DNA of 64,000 bases from assembly GCA_014871385.1 (NCBI GenBank), contig CM026428.1, positions 7,171,471 to 7,235,470 on the forward strand. Reading direction: 5' to 3'. A model generated the notes under the pieces. It saw only the letters and a program-made list of their open reading frames with translations. It ran no database searches and was not told where the DNA came from. Shown one piece after another: positions 1-10,446 of this stretch. This DNA comes from Ceratodon purpureus. Lineage: Eukaryota; Streptophyta; Bryopsida; Pseudoditrichales; Ditrichaceae. Both the position numbers and the translations under genes were made by a program. The stretch's first letter is position 1. Each line of letters begins with the position of its first letter.

Positions 1-248
1 AATGACGGCAAATATTGATAGCAAAATCATCCTTCCCATCTTGCAGCTCTGTCTCCATACTTGCTGCAATGACTGTCATGAGAAGCACCTTAAAAACACT
101 TCTCTCTGCCATAAGCTGTGTGTTGGTCTTCACTCCCAAGTCAACCTGTAATAGATAAAAACTACGTAAGTGGATATCTCAAGAAACACATTTTCAACCA
201 AATAACTATATTTGTTCTGAATACCACCTCAGTGAACACGGCAGAGTC
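1..248 (-). CDS. Partial gene: two exons, possibly TRA1/TRRAP-like HEAT-repeat protein
   Basis: Two minus-strand coding blocks can be joined. The upstream block at 228-248 is only 21 nt (DSAVFTE), has an AG acceptor at 249-250 and is followed by GTGGTAT. The downstream block at 1-145 has an AG acceptor at 146-147 and reads VDLGVKTNTQLMAERSVFKV, continuing to ..ICRH at the window edge. The helical, charged sequence resembles HEAT repeats of the large TRA1/TRRAP pseudokinase subunit of SAGA/NuA4 acetyltransferase complexes. That identification is from memory of the family style and is weak. The rest of the gene lies to the left. Its upstream exons should lie at higher coordinates but I could not identify them, so this may also be a displaced fragment. 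Confidence 0.4.
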
Positions 249-1022
249 CTGAAAATCATGTAAGGGTAACTTGATAAACCTACATCACTCGGAGTTCAAT
301 CCGAGCATTCCAGCCCATTATCTCAATGCAAACATTCCAGCCCCTTAGTAGACTTACCCTCAATAACCACCTATTCCTCATTCTGCCAATACTAAACCAA
401 ACCCGGCCCAACAGAGACAGTAGCAAAGACGGGGAAAACGGTGCCATACGCAGGCCGTGGCAACAGAACCAGATGGACAAAAACCGGGTACAAAAAGCGA
501 AATCCATGGCAGGGCGCACAGCACAGCAGAGAGAAAGCACGAAGCTTTGAATCAGGTAGAGACTCCCGGTGTGGGTTGAAAAAAAAAATCGACTTTACTG
601 AATTCGATTGACAAAAAACAAACTATGGATAAAACGAGACGACCACGCATGGGTCGATTCTACATGACCGAAATGGCCGTGGCCTCCTTCTTCGCCGCCC
701 CAAGCGTGAAATAAAAAGCCACTGCTTGGGAGTGATCTCATAACCGCAGCTGCGTTAGCATGCTTGCTGCTGCATCAGCAAGTGTGTCTGATTGTGGGGG
801 CTGTATCGCCGCAGCCACTGCCTCGTGGCGGTGTGTGGAAAACAAACACCCGTGCCCTCCCCAGCGCTCGCAGGTTCCTCGCCATGGCCTGAAACCCATG
901 CACTCAAAAAATGGAAGACAAAGGGAACTCGGGTCAGTTACGCAGACGCGCATGAACAACATGATAACAACTTTGCCGACACATCCAAGAATTCCCACAG
1001 GCTGGGCAGTACCAGCGCCCAA
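249..1022. other. Gene-free stretch, no clear feature
   Basis: No convincing gene is visible. An imperfect doubling of CATTCCAGCCC occurs near 305-342. A splice-donor-like GTAAGTC (minus) sits at about 351-357 and would close a minus-strand reading frame starting with an ATG near 507, but that frame resembles no known protein. No TTAA-CCC terminal repeat is visible, although the piggyBac-like relic begins just beyond. Confidence 0.4.
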
Positions 1023-4000
1023 TTACCCCGCACTCCACGCATTGCCGTCTAAGAGAGGATTTCCAGTGGGAGTGTACAGGAGGGGAATTCTGCCGAGAGG
1101 GGGGGGGGGGGGGTGACTTGCTGCCTTCGACTTCGATTTCACCCAGCCTGCGACCAGGTGCTTGCCAACCACGATCTTGAACTGCATATGGGTTCTGACC
1201 CTCAGTCCGAGCGCCTCCATCCGCGACGAGTAGACAACGAACGAATTGACCATACTCTGGTCAAGAATGAAAAAAAATAGCTTGTGCCACCATTTGTGAC
1301 TTTTCAACTAGGATGAGTAGTTCGAACGAATTTGATCTGTGACGTCCACTCCTCTCATGTACTCTTGGTACTGGATGTGGATAGGAGAGGAGGGTACTAC
1401 AAGCTGACCTCGCATGCCCTTCACTCTACGCAGCACAGCCACTCCAGGCTCCCAAGGGCTTGCGGCTGTGCTCAACAGTGTCACAAGACACTTGTCTTGC
1501 CAAGACACGACTCCCATCTGCCGGTGATCATGGGTACGAATAACCAGGGAACCCCTCGCCGCCTCCTTCAATTCCCACAGGCTGGGCAGATTCTTGCTTG
1601 TGCGCCGGACAGTCCCTGTTGCCTAAACACCGAGGACCATGAGCTCGTGGAAGAGGTTAACGGAGGCAAACAGATTGTCCACAACGAGGCAGTGCCACCG
1701 ATGCTCAAGCCCTGCAATCATTCGCAACACAACATGGTAGCCTAACCCATGCGGTCCGAGACCCGTGCCTTCACCAAAATAGACTTCGATGTTAGATACG
1801 AATCTGGATTTCGAGCTAGCTAAGACCCAACATTTTATACCGAACCTGATAGGTTTATCAGGCATAAACTGCCTTATAAAACAATACTTTCCTTTATAAG
1901 GAATGACACACTCATCAACTGTGATCTCACGCTCCAGATTGTAAATCTGTTTGGACACAGTCACAAACATCTCAATGATCCACCTCGTTTTCGCAATTCT
2001 ATCAAACTGCCTGGAAGCTACATTCCGCTGCAACTCCTGATTATTCACCAAATGCAAGCACCGAAGCAGCTCCTCCCACCTCGCGAGGCTCATGACACTC
2101 GAAATTAGGGTGCAGTGAATAAACCCTTCTGTGCGCATCCAGTAGTGCCTCACTGATGGTAGCCTCTTCACTCCCATCAGGATACAGATTCCAAGCCACG
2201 CTCGGAGCTCATCCACACATACATCCCGCCACCTCGGACCTCCCTTCGTTTGTGTCTCACCAGGGATCCCACTGAACTCTCGAGCGTACCGATTTGTCTC
2301 AAGGACAATTCGGGCAAGTGTCTCCGGTGACCAATATTCCTCAAAAGCGTCTTGCGGTTTAGGCAAGGCCGAACTAGGGGCCCCCCTGTAACCCGGGGTC
2401 GGACCACAAAAATTATCTCTACTCCCAAGTAAGGAGACGATGTCTGCATGCCAGGTCTCTTCCCTGTAGAAGGCCTATAACTGCTCCATGTCAAGCCGCG
2501 TGGGCGTGAACGAGGAGTCGCTGCGGCACCACTCCTGGAAATCGCTGCTCACTGGGTGTCGGCGAGGGACAAGGTCACCATATTCCTCATCGGTGCTCTC
2601 GTACACATCCTCGAAGTCTGGCAGCCACTCTTCTCCCGACGAATCCGCAGCCTTGGCTCGGGCCCCCCCCCCCGACCATCTCCCCCTGCAGTTCAGACTC
2701 TAACAACATGTAATCGGGGAGGGATGTGCTCACCTGGGGGAAGGTAGTTCTTGCAGTTGAGTCTTGGGTGCCGTCTGGCCCCTCCTCATCTCCGGGCTCC
2801 GTGTACTCTGATATAGGGGCCGGCTGGTACCTTGTCCCAACTCTCGTGGCATTGTCAGCCACCACCAAAGCATGGCCCTCGCGTGACACCCCCCCGGCAG
2901 CTCGGAAAACAGGGGCCTCCTTCAACGTCTCCGTGGGATAATCCTTCGAGGGAAAACAGCGCATGCGCTTGCTCCACCCGTAGCCATGCCCCCCTCGCAG
3001 CCCTGCGCTCTCATCTCGGGTCCCAGCGCCATCCGCACGTCTGAGGCTTCGAAGTGCAAGTGTGTCTGAAACCCCCCCAAGTCACATACAACCATATCCT
3101 TCAATGTCAAGCCATGCACGTACTCTGCCACCACATCCCCCTGCGTCCACGACGGGGTCTGGCCCGTGTGGAACGAATACTCCGACAAGAACCTGTTCGG
3201 TATCAAAATCGCCCATCCAGCGCGCTCCACACTCCAGGTGCCCTGTTTCTCTACGCGGCTTGGGATCAACTCCTCTGCAGCCGGAGTGGGCGCTCTACCC
3301 TCGCTGGATCGCGCAGGAATCGGCGTCGTGGCCAGGAAGTCCGGTTCCTCGTAAACTTGCTCCTCGAACTCCAAGTTCCGTGTGCCCATGGAGTCGCACG
3401 TTCCCTGCGATTCAAGCGCCTAAAAGTCCTGCAAGACGTCCCAAATCGCCTCATCTGCGTCGACTTTCTCTTGCCACTCATAGTGGAGGCTCCGACGTGC
3501 TCGCGTAGTGACTCCTACAGTTTCATTTGGCCTGATCTCTTCCGGCGGCACCCACTTCTGCGGCTTCCTGGGCTTCAGCATTTTAGACTTCCCCTTCTCC
3601 TCCTTAGAGAACCGCTTGCTCCCTCGCCCTGCCATTCCAACACGAACCAAGTCAGGCATACTCCAGATTCTGCCACCCCCAGTTTCAGCCAATTAGCTCA
3701 AGCCCCTGACTCTACGCAAACAGAGCATCTTCAAAAACGACTCTACATCCTCCTTTGTAATAAAAACAGGCACAATGTGTAGCAGATTACCGGATGTAGG
3801 TGCCGTCGCTTGGCCTTGGGGAAGCTCCCTACTCAGATCACCTGCTGCACCTCCCTGAGCTTCTCCATCTTTCGCGGCTGTCTCCATTCCCATCGCCTTA
3901 GGCACATCGACCTTCCGCTTTCCTGTCCGCTTAGACTGTGCGCCATCTCTTCGCCCCACGGTCCCCCCCTCCCCATTTTCACCTCCATCTGCTGTCACTC

Positions 4001-4160
4001 TCGGAGCTCTCGGCTTTCGTGGTTTGGTGACCTTCTCTACCACTGCCTCACCGTGGACAACCTTTGGCATCCTCGGCTTGTACACCCTTTTCAGCTTCTC
4101 CACCCCCGCCCCGGCCTGCACCACCCTCGGAGCCCTGGTTTTCCTAACTGGTTTCACCTT

Positions 4161-4350
4161 CTCCACCCCCGCATCGGCTACCACTCCTTTTGGAGCCCGG
4201 GGCTTGTACACCCGTTTCACCTTCTCCACCCCCGCATCGGCTACCACTCCTTTTGGAGCCCGGGGCTTGTACACCCGTTTCACCTTCTCCACCCCCGCAT
4301 CGGCTACCACTCCTTTTGGAGCCCGGGGCTTGTACACCCATTTCACCTTC
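4161..4350 (-). repeat. 63-bp tandem repeat encoding a basic 21-residue motif
   Basis: Three near-identical copies of a 63-bp unit, preceded by more diverged copies, encode VYKPRAPKGVVADAGVEKVK-type repeats on the minus strand. The K/R-P-R-x-P core resembles AT-hook or histone-H1-tail DNA-binding motifs. The period is a multiple of three, so copy number can change without a frameshift. It lies in the N-terminal half of the piggyBac relic. Confidence 0.85.
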
Positions 4351-5031
4351 TCCCCTCCTTCTTCGCCGGTCAGTACTCTCTTCACCCTCGGCTTTCCCTG
4401 TTTCCGTAACTCCGGCACTTGTGTCTCCCCGAGGCAATGAGTCACTTCCCTCGAAGCGAACGTCCTCTGGTCCGTTGGTACACAGGTCTCCACATCTGCC
4501 TGCACATCCAGATTCTTCAAGCTCCCACGAGTAAGTCCCACAGGTTAGAGTTTTCCACAGTCCATGGATGTCTACAACCAATAAATACAAAGAACCGAAT
4601 CTACAATGCCCAACTAATTGGGGATGTTCTGAACTTCAACAAACTCAGTTCACTGTAACTACAGAAGGAAGTCGAAATCTTGTTCAAAATCTCTCAAGAT
4701 CCACAAACTCCTAGAATCCACAGTGAACCCCTCTGTTATGTCACATTGTCCGTTACCACGGTCTCTACAATGTTACAGAACCTACGATCAGCAGGCACAT
4801 CTGAGAAAACAAGAAACAAACAAACTTCACGTCTGGCATGAAAACTCCATACCGAACTCTACCCCAGCATGTGCATTCCTGTATCCTAAACCGCACCCCC
4901 ACCCAGCAATCCCCTAACAATCCCCTACTCTGCCTGCAACCCCTCTAACACCCCCCCTCCCCATTGAACAGCATGAATTACCGACCCTAAACCTTCGGTA
5001 AACCCCAAAGCATCAAGCGTACCCCCTAACC

Positions 5032-5727
5032 CTAATCCAATGTGATTCTTCGAAGATTTATGCAAGAAGAAAAACCTTGGGACAAAGGAAACATCATAAT
5101 CCTCATACCTGATCGGGGAAGAGAACGGCTCCTACCATGTCGGAGGTTGCCCTGGCCTGGATGTTCAATCTTGGCGCCGAATCTCCCACCTGAATTGACT
5201 CCGGTGAGGGTAAGTGCTTCCCCCTCGCGCGCCGCTTCAGAGACATCCTGGCGGGGTGGCTGCTGGCTCGGAAAGACCTCGTCCCTCAGCAGCGACGTTA
5301 CAAAATCCGGGAACTTCTCCCGCTCTTTCCAACCCAGCAAGCGCACCGTGTGTCGATACCACAAGTATCGATGCTGCTCGTTTGCAGGGAAAACTCCTCT
5401 CCGATTCCAAGTCCTTGGCCTGTGCTCTTGATCCAGCACCTCTGCCTCCAATAGCACGACCACCTTGTCAGCGGTACTCTGAGATTTCCCCAGCCCCCTC
5501 ACCCAACTCCGCAGGGCCTCCACAGCACCGCTCCGATTCTTAGACGCCTCGCACTGTCCCAACAATCCCGCCTCCATCAAACTTTCTTCCTGCACCCCCT
5601 TCAATACCTCAAAGTGCACCATCCTCACCTCCACAATCAGCGACCTATCTGCCCCTCTCCCAAACCTCAAAACGAATCCCGACACCCTCTCATCATTGAA
5701 GACGCAATCTTCATGAGTAGCCGCCAT
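5032..5727 (-). CDS. ORF upstream of the piggyBac relic, probable N-terminal exon
   Basis: An open minus-strand frame of about 230 codons starts at the ATG at 5725-5727 (MAATHEDCVFNDERVSGFVL). It holds charged, non-repetitive sequence including a WYRHTVRLLGWKEREKFPDF stretch. I recognise no domain. A possible splice donor, TCAG/GTATGAGG near 5116, would truncate it and join it to the basic repeat region starting near 4545-4570. Its orientation, position and similar base composition suggest it belongs to the same element as the piggyBac relic. It could also be a separate captured gene. Confidence 0.4.
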   Translation of the reverse strand: MAATHEDCVFNDERVSGFVLRFGRGADRSLIVEVRMVHFEVLKGVQEESLMEAGLLGQCEASKNRSGAVEALRSWVRGLGKSQSTADKVVVLLEAEVLDQEHRPRTWNRRGVFPANEQHRYLWYRHTVRLLGWKEREKFPDFVTSLLRDEVFPSQQPPRQDVSEAAREGEALTLTGVNSGGRFGAKIEHPGQGNLRHGRSRSLPRSGMRIMMFPLSQGFSSCINLRRITLD

Positions 5728-8700
5728 CGCCCTCACAACTCCCTACCGCCGAATCATCTCATTCCCAACATGAATGCAAACCTCACTTCAGGTGACGTGA
5801 ATCCCCCAAGGAGCTCTCGAAACCACAATGTGACTGTTGGATCCAATGTTGCGAGCCTTGAGTGCAGTAGACTAGGCTAGAGTAGGGTAACTGCTTTGTG
5901 ACCTGTCCATCCGGTCACCATATCCGCGTTGGCACTTTGCCCTGTCAGGTACGGTAGGACTGTAGAAAAACCTGTGTATGCAAACTGCAGGAACGGTCTA
6001 CACAGAATACGGCAATCGGGGAGGTCCAGTGGGCTACACATATTTATTTTTAAATTTTAAAAAATACAGTGAGATAAAACACTCCAATGCCCACATTTTC
6101 CTTTCAGGGTCCACTTGCAATACAGACCATAAGCCCTCCAAATTAGGAGAATACGAGCTGTACCAAGCCAAAATGGCTTGCAACATCCTATGGGGGTTAA
6201 GGCCGAACATTCACTTTTGAGCAGCGAACGAAGTAGCTCCAAATTGGATTTAGAGAATCCATGAACTAGACAATTGCTACTAAATACCATGTTCGTTATA
6301 GAACACCTGTTGCTAGTGAATTTCAAAACAAGAAGAGAAGCTGCTCCGAACATCTCATTCTATTCACCAATACTTTTGACGTTTGAAATAAGCAACTTCA
6401 AGCAGCATCTATCTAGACGAAAGGGATAAAGCTGAACGAAATTTGTAAAATTTGAATGCACTTCTCATAATTCCATACCACCAATAACACTCAAGCACAA
6501 CAGAATCCCGAATGATTTAAACCAACAACTCACCGAAAACGCCAACTCTGAAGCAACTTGAAATTCTCAAGTGGAAATGGATGATTAATTGCAGCAAGAT
6601 TGAAGCAAGTGGCATCTAACATGTTACCAGCCACAAGGATTATAAATGTACAGTCACCAAAGCACCACATCAAATAAGATAGATTAGCTCGCATACCAAC
6701 ACCCTGAACTTTGCAATTCACACCCTGAAGTCCTTGAGTGAATTCTTGGACACCATGACATTGTGTATTTGAACTCAGCCTAGATGACACCTACATCAAA
6801 AAAATGTCAGGTCTCCAACAGGTACACAGAGGGGTGATCTTCATGCCTTTTTATGACTTCGATATTACTGATTTCAGAAAATGATCCTCAAAGGAAAACC
6901 ATCGTAAGTATGCTTTAATCTTATAAAATCCTAAACTTGAATAGTTTCATTTTAGAGTGGGCAATTCTTAAGACATAGATTATTTAATTCACTATTTTCT
7001 CAAAATATTATGGACCCGTCTCGATCTAGCACTGCAGATGGTTTGAAGAAGGTAGTCAACGAGAAGGCATAGGATTCCTTCATGCACTTGTTCCGAGTCA
7101 AGCTATTTCTATAGGCATAATTAGTATATGATTGATTGACAAGTGCAGTAACAGTGCCTAGAATCATACAGGCTGTGAACGCACTAGTGAAGTGAATTTG
7201 AGGAAGAGAAACGAGCCAGCAGCTTAAGACTAAGATCCAGAGGAGCAATGCTTCCTTTCATTGGTGGTCAATGCTTCCTGATCAGGCGTGTGCATCCTCC
7301 GCAGGGCCAGAGGTAGTGGCTAATCTGCTCCGAGAGACGATATTAACTCTTGGACTGGCCACATTATCCGCAGCAAATTGGTCTCTTAGATTGTCCCGAA
7401 GGTCATTGGGTAGAGAAGCGCTTGCATTGATGTCGAATGGACCCAAAGACCTTGCCCAAATTTTCCCCAAATTCACTAGTGAAGTGAATTCCCTTAATTT
7501 TTTTTTCTTAAAACTGATTGTAGAGCATGCTCAGAAAATCACTGCAAAGAGAATATGTTTGGCACTATGCCGAGTCCAAAGGTTAAACGAGATTGCAATC
7601 CTCAGATTAATCTAATATGCTGGAGGTTCTATCTTGAACTTTAACCTTCGTGATCAAGAACTGATTGTGTAGCCAAGTATGATTGAAAATACTGGATTGA
7701 ACTGTTACCATGTCAATGCTCGATTCAGTTTTCAGCAGCGATTGCGAGTTGGATATGTCTCTGACATTTCGAAAAGTGCAGTCATACAACCCTTTCATCT
7801 TTTCCACACCCATGGAAGAAGAATCGTCCTTTCTTGCACCATCGCGCTGTGTTCCAGCCATCGTTGAGCCATTTGAAGGGGCACTATTCTTATACCATCA
7901 TAATCTAGGTGATCGGACGTTGAGAGGAACTATTCAATATTACAAGAACATAATCTATGATTGTTGGCTTGCCAAGGAAATGTGAAATAGAAAGATCACA
8001 AAATACCCTAATTAAACTAGACGATCGTAATCATGTCAAATACATCTTCTTATTAACAAAACTTATGTTCTCTATAAAATGCGGAATTACATGATGTAGA
8101 ATGTAGTTATAGCTTGGAATCGCAGCCCTCGTAGACTTCAGAGAATCATATCTTGCAGTCGTTTGGCCGCAACTGAACATGTTCAATCTTCAGTCCTTGT
8201 AAATGACTTGTAAATGACTCCTGAATGCGTCTTTCGGCCATCTCCGGGGTGGTAACATGGTTCAGTCTCCAAGGTGAAGTGTGGGACTGGGAGCGATGTC
8301 CATATGACAGTTCGGAAAAGAAACGACGGACCCAAATTAATACCTGGCAAACAATGCAATCGAATCCAAAACACCCTTTCCAAGAATGGAAGCTTGTCCT
8401 ATTTCAGCTGTGCTAATGTAGAAGGTACAGTCGGGGTTGATTATGAACATTCCCTTAAAAACATTTGAAACAACTCCAATTATGTGTTGATTCTGAACCA
8501 GAAGTTTATTAGAATCGACCTAACCCTATCAAGGCCCTCAGTAACAAGATATTGTTGCTGCCGTGAGATCACACAACGATGAAAGAACGACAATCCTATG
8601 TAGGAGGAAGGAGCACTAACTGCAAGTTCTACAGCTTCAACTCTCCCACTAATATGATCACCGCTAATGATATGTGACACTGATGATGTGTGGTGTGATG

Positions 8701-8920
8701 GCGACTGTTTCATCACATACAACCGTGTCTCAAGGATGTCGTGATCTACAGGGAAAGCAATCATACCCGTAGATCAGTCGGACTGGTGCCCGATGGGGCG
8801 TTCAAAGTTCATGAGGTAATATATCATCCTAAACCTTGGATGTCTTTTTTGTATGCATACTTTTGCTTGTCCAATTAATTGATTTCTTCCCTACTCTTGG
8901 ATTTTTCCAAAAATTGTGTC
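5728..8920. other. Long unassigned stretch with possible exon fragments
   Basis: No gene is recognised. A minus-strand block at about 6534-6792 is flanked by GATGTAG/GTGTC (acceptor) and CG/GTGAGTTG (donor) and is open throughout (SSNTQCHGVQEFTQGLQGVN..), so it may be an exon. The motif TTCACTAGTGAAGTGAATT, itself nearly self-complementary, occurs near 7183-7199 and 7472-7490. A plus-strand frame at 7710-7985 is open but unrecognised. Nothing else stands out. Confidence 0.3.
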
Positions 8921-9195
8921 GTTCGTTACAAAAAGACTATAATTCAAACCCTAATTTTGTTAGTTCGTTACAGAACGACTATGTTTCATGCCCTAATTTC
9001 GTTAGTTTGGTACAGAACGGCTGGGTTTTGCGCCCGCCTGTTATTGCATTGTTCAATTTCTTAGGATTTGAATTGCTCCAAGTTAGGTGGTTCTGTACAG
9101 AACGGTGTCTCTCATTGCATTGTTTGATATCTTATGATTTGAATTGCCCCAAGTTAGGTAGTTCTATACAGAACGGTGTCTCTTCCATTGCTTGA
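8921..9195. repeat. Degenerate tandem repeat around a GTACAGAACGG core
   Basis: The core TTCGTTACAGAACGACT and variants recurs at about 8921-8939, 8963-8980, 9005-9023, 9091-9110 and 9162-9180. The last two sit in ~71-bp units sharing GAATTGCYCCAAGTTAGGT before the core and TGTCTCTYCATTGC after it. No coding role is evident. Confidence 0.75.
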
Positions 9196-9537
9196 ATTGT
9201 ACTTAGGTCTTCTGGTTCCATAGCATCATTTGCCCTGCTTCATGTTGTTCTTTAGAAAATCATATATTTATGGGAATTAGCAAGTTGCAATGCATTTTAT
9301 GGCCTCTCTTTTATAGCCATGTTTTTCCCAATGGTGTTTATTTTTTATATTATTTATATATTAGACACCAACTCTTGTAGATAATATTTTTGTAGACTTA
9401 GTTGAAGATTCCCATAGTCACATTGACGCTATTCCTTGTACTAGATGTTAATGATTTTTCTTCGTTATTCCTTGTAGTAGATATTAATGATTTTTCTTTG
9501 CTTGCAGTTCCTCTCTCTTCAAGGAGAAGCGTCTATG

Positions 9538-10446
9538 CCGACTTGTAATCTGCCAACGACGGTGCATAACAAGTGACTCCAAGCTTTAGACAATAATATG
9601 GTAAACGTTTATGATGCTATGCTTGACGATTACTGTAGAGCGGCATTACGGTCGACTCAATTCTACAACTTTTTCAAGGGATACCTTAGTGGAAAAAGGG
9701 CCGTGTAGATATGTCCTGAAGTTGTGCGCAGCGACTTGAAATGGTAATGGGGTGAAAGTAGCTCATATAGTTGGTCAGATCTTGGTTGATGCTAGCTGAA
9801 TTTACGAGTTTTTCATTTGGAAAGTGATGGATGCGCGTTCAAAATACATCATGCATTATATTGACTTGGCTGAGATCTGGGCCTCTAGCTAGTATTGACA
9901 TGTTCTAATTTATTCCAAATAGAAATTGAAGGCTTAGAGTTTGTTGGTTTTGAGCTTGATAAAGGATTTGTCAGCCACGTCAAGGAAACTAGTGGTTTCA
10001 AACAAGAAGGTCATACATTGGCAATGCGTGGAGGTATTTCACTTGATCGCTTTCAATGGAGTGATCCAACATACTTTGAGAGTGATGTGAACAATGTTCT
10101 TAGGCCTCTCAAGTCATTTAGGGATTATATGCCATCAATGCGAGAATGTAAGAATTTCAAGAATGTTGCAGAGCTATCATTTAAGCGTATTTCAAAGTTT
10201 AACAAATCCAAGACAATCGAATGTTTTCTCGTCAAGGCAATGAAGGTCCCTCATCCTAGTTATGGATATGTTTTCACTATCCACACTCGTGGATCTATTG
10301 CCACAAATCAGCTTTACGAAGTGACCATTGGTGATTTTTCAGCATGTACTTGTCTTGAATTTATCACAATGAAGACAAGTGCTATTGGCCGTGGCCAGCG
10401 GAATTGGATCCATTGCAAGCATCTTCATTTGTGTCTACATAAATAA
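9538..10446 (+). pseudogene. SWIM zinc-finger transposase-like relic
   Basis: The last 183 codons (9895-10446) are open and end in a SWIM-type zinc-binding pattern: FSACTC, then a spacer, then WIHCKHLHLCLH, giving CxC...CxH. Upstream, the same strand holds protein-like blocks broken by stops and frame changes. One around 9570-9700 reads LDNNMVNVYDAMLDDYCRAA and continues FYNFFKGYLSGKRAV before a TAG; another around 9790-9890 reads KVMDARSKYIMHYIDLAEIW. This looks like the C-terminal half of a plant SWIM-containing transposase (MULE/FAR1-like group) or a protein derived from one. The DDE core is not visible. Several stops make the upstream part non-functional. Family assignment beyond SWIM is inference. 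Confidence 0.65.

Larger units (their letters stand above)
1023..5727 (-). pseudogene. Decayed piggyBac-like transposase gene (DDE_Tnp_1_7 type)
   Basis: One minus-strand frame runs from about 4541 to 1023 and contains a piggyBac transposase core. The catalytic aspartates are visible in context: ITVDECVIPYKGKY (Asp codon 1914-1916), CLVVDNLFAS (1677-1679) and YMRGVDVTDQ (1344-1346). It continues into a C-terminal block with KWWHKLFFFILDQSMVNS. The frame is broken by stops at 1308-1310 (TAG), 1623-1625 (TAG), 2475-2477 (TAG), about 3420 (TAG) and about 3693 (TAA). Between about 2950 and a run of 11 C at 2663-2673 the likely frame shifts and then returns. Upstream is a Lys/Arg/Pro-rich repeat region (about 3960-4380). 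A further exon-like ORF at 5032-5727 may be the N-terminus, joined by an intron. No terminal TTAA/CCC repeat was found at either end. The protein would have cut and pasted DNA at TTAA. This copy cannot encode it intact. Confidence 0.85.

Noticed and set aside
249..1022. Terminal repeat of the piggyBac relic
   Set aside because: Searched for TTAA next to a CCC-type end here and near 5728-5950 without success.
2663..2673. C11 run as a programmed frameshift site in the piggyBac gene
   Set aside because: Several plain in-frame stops elsewhere show decay, so a random homopolymer indel is simpler.
3810..4440. Plus-strand frames opposite the basic repeat region
   Set aside because: Phe/Pro/His-rich shadows of the minus-strand 63-bp repeat, with no own features.
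6060..6210. Minus-strand frame MFGLNPHRMLQAILAWYSSY
   Set aside because: Protein-like at first sight, but a stop lies just upstream, no clear donor follows, and no family is recognised.
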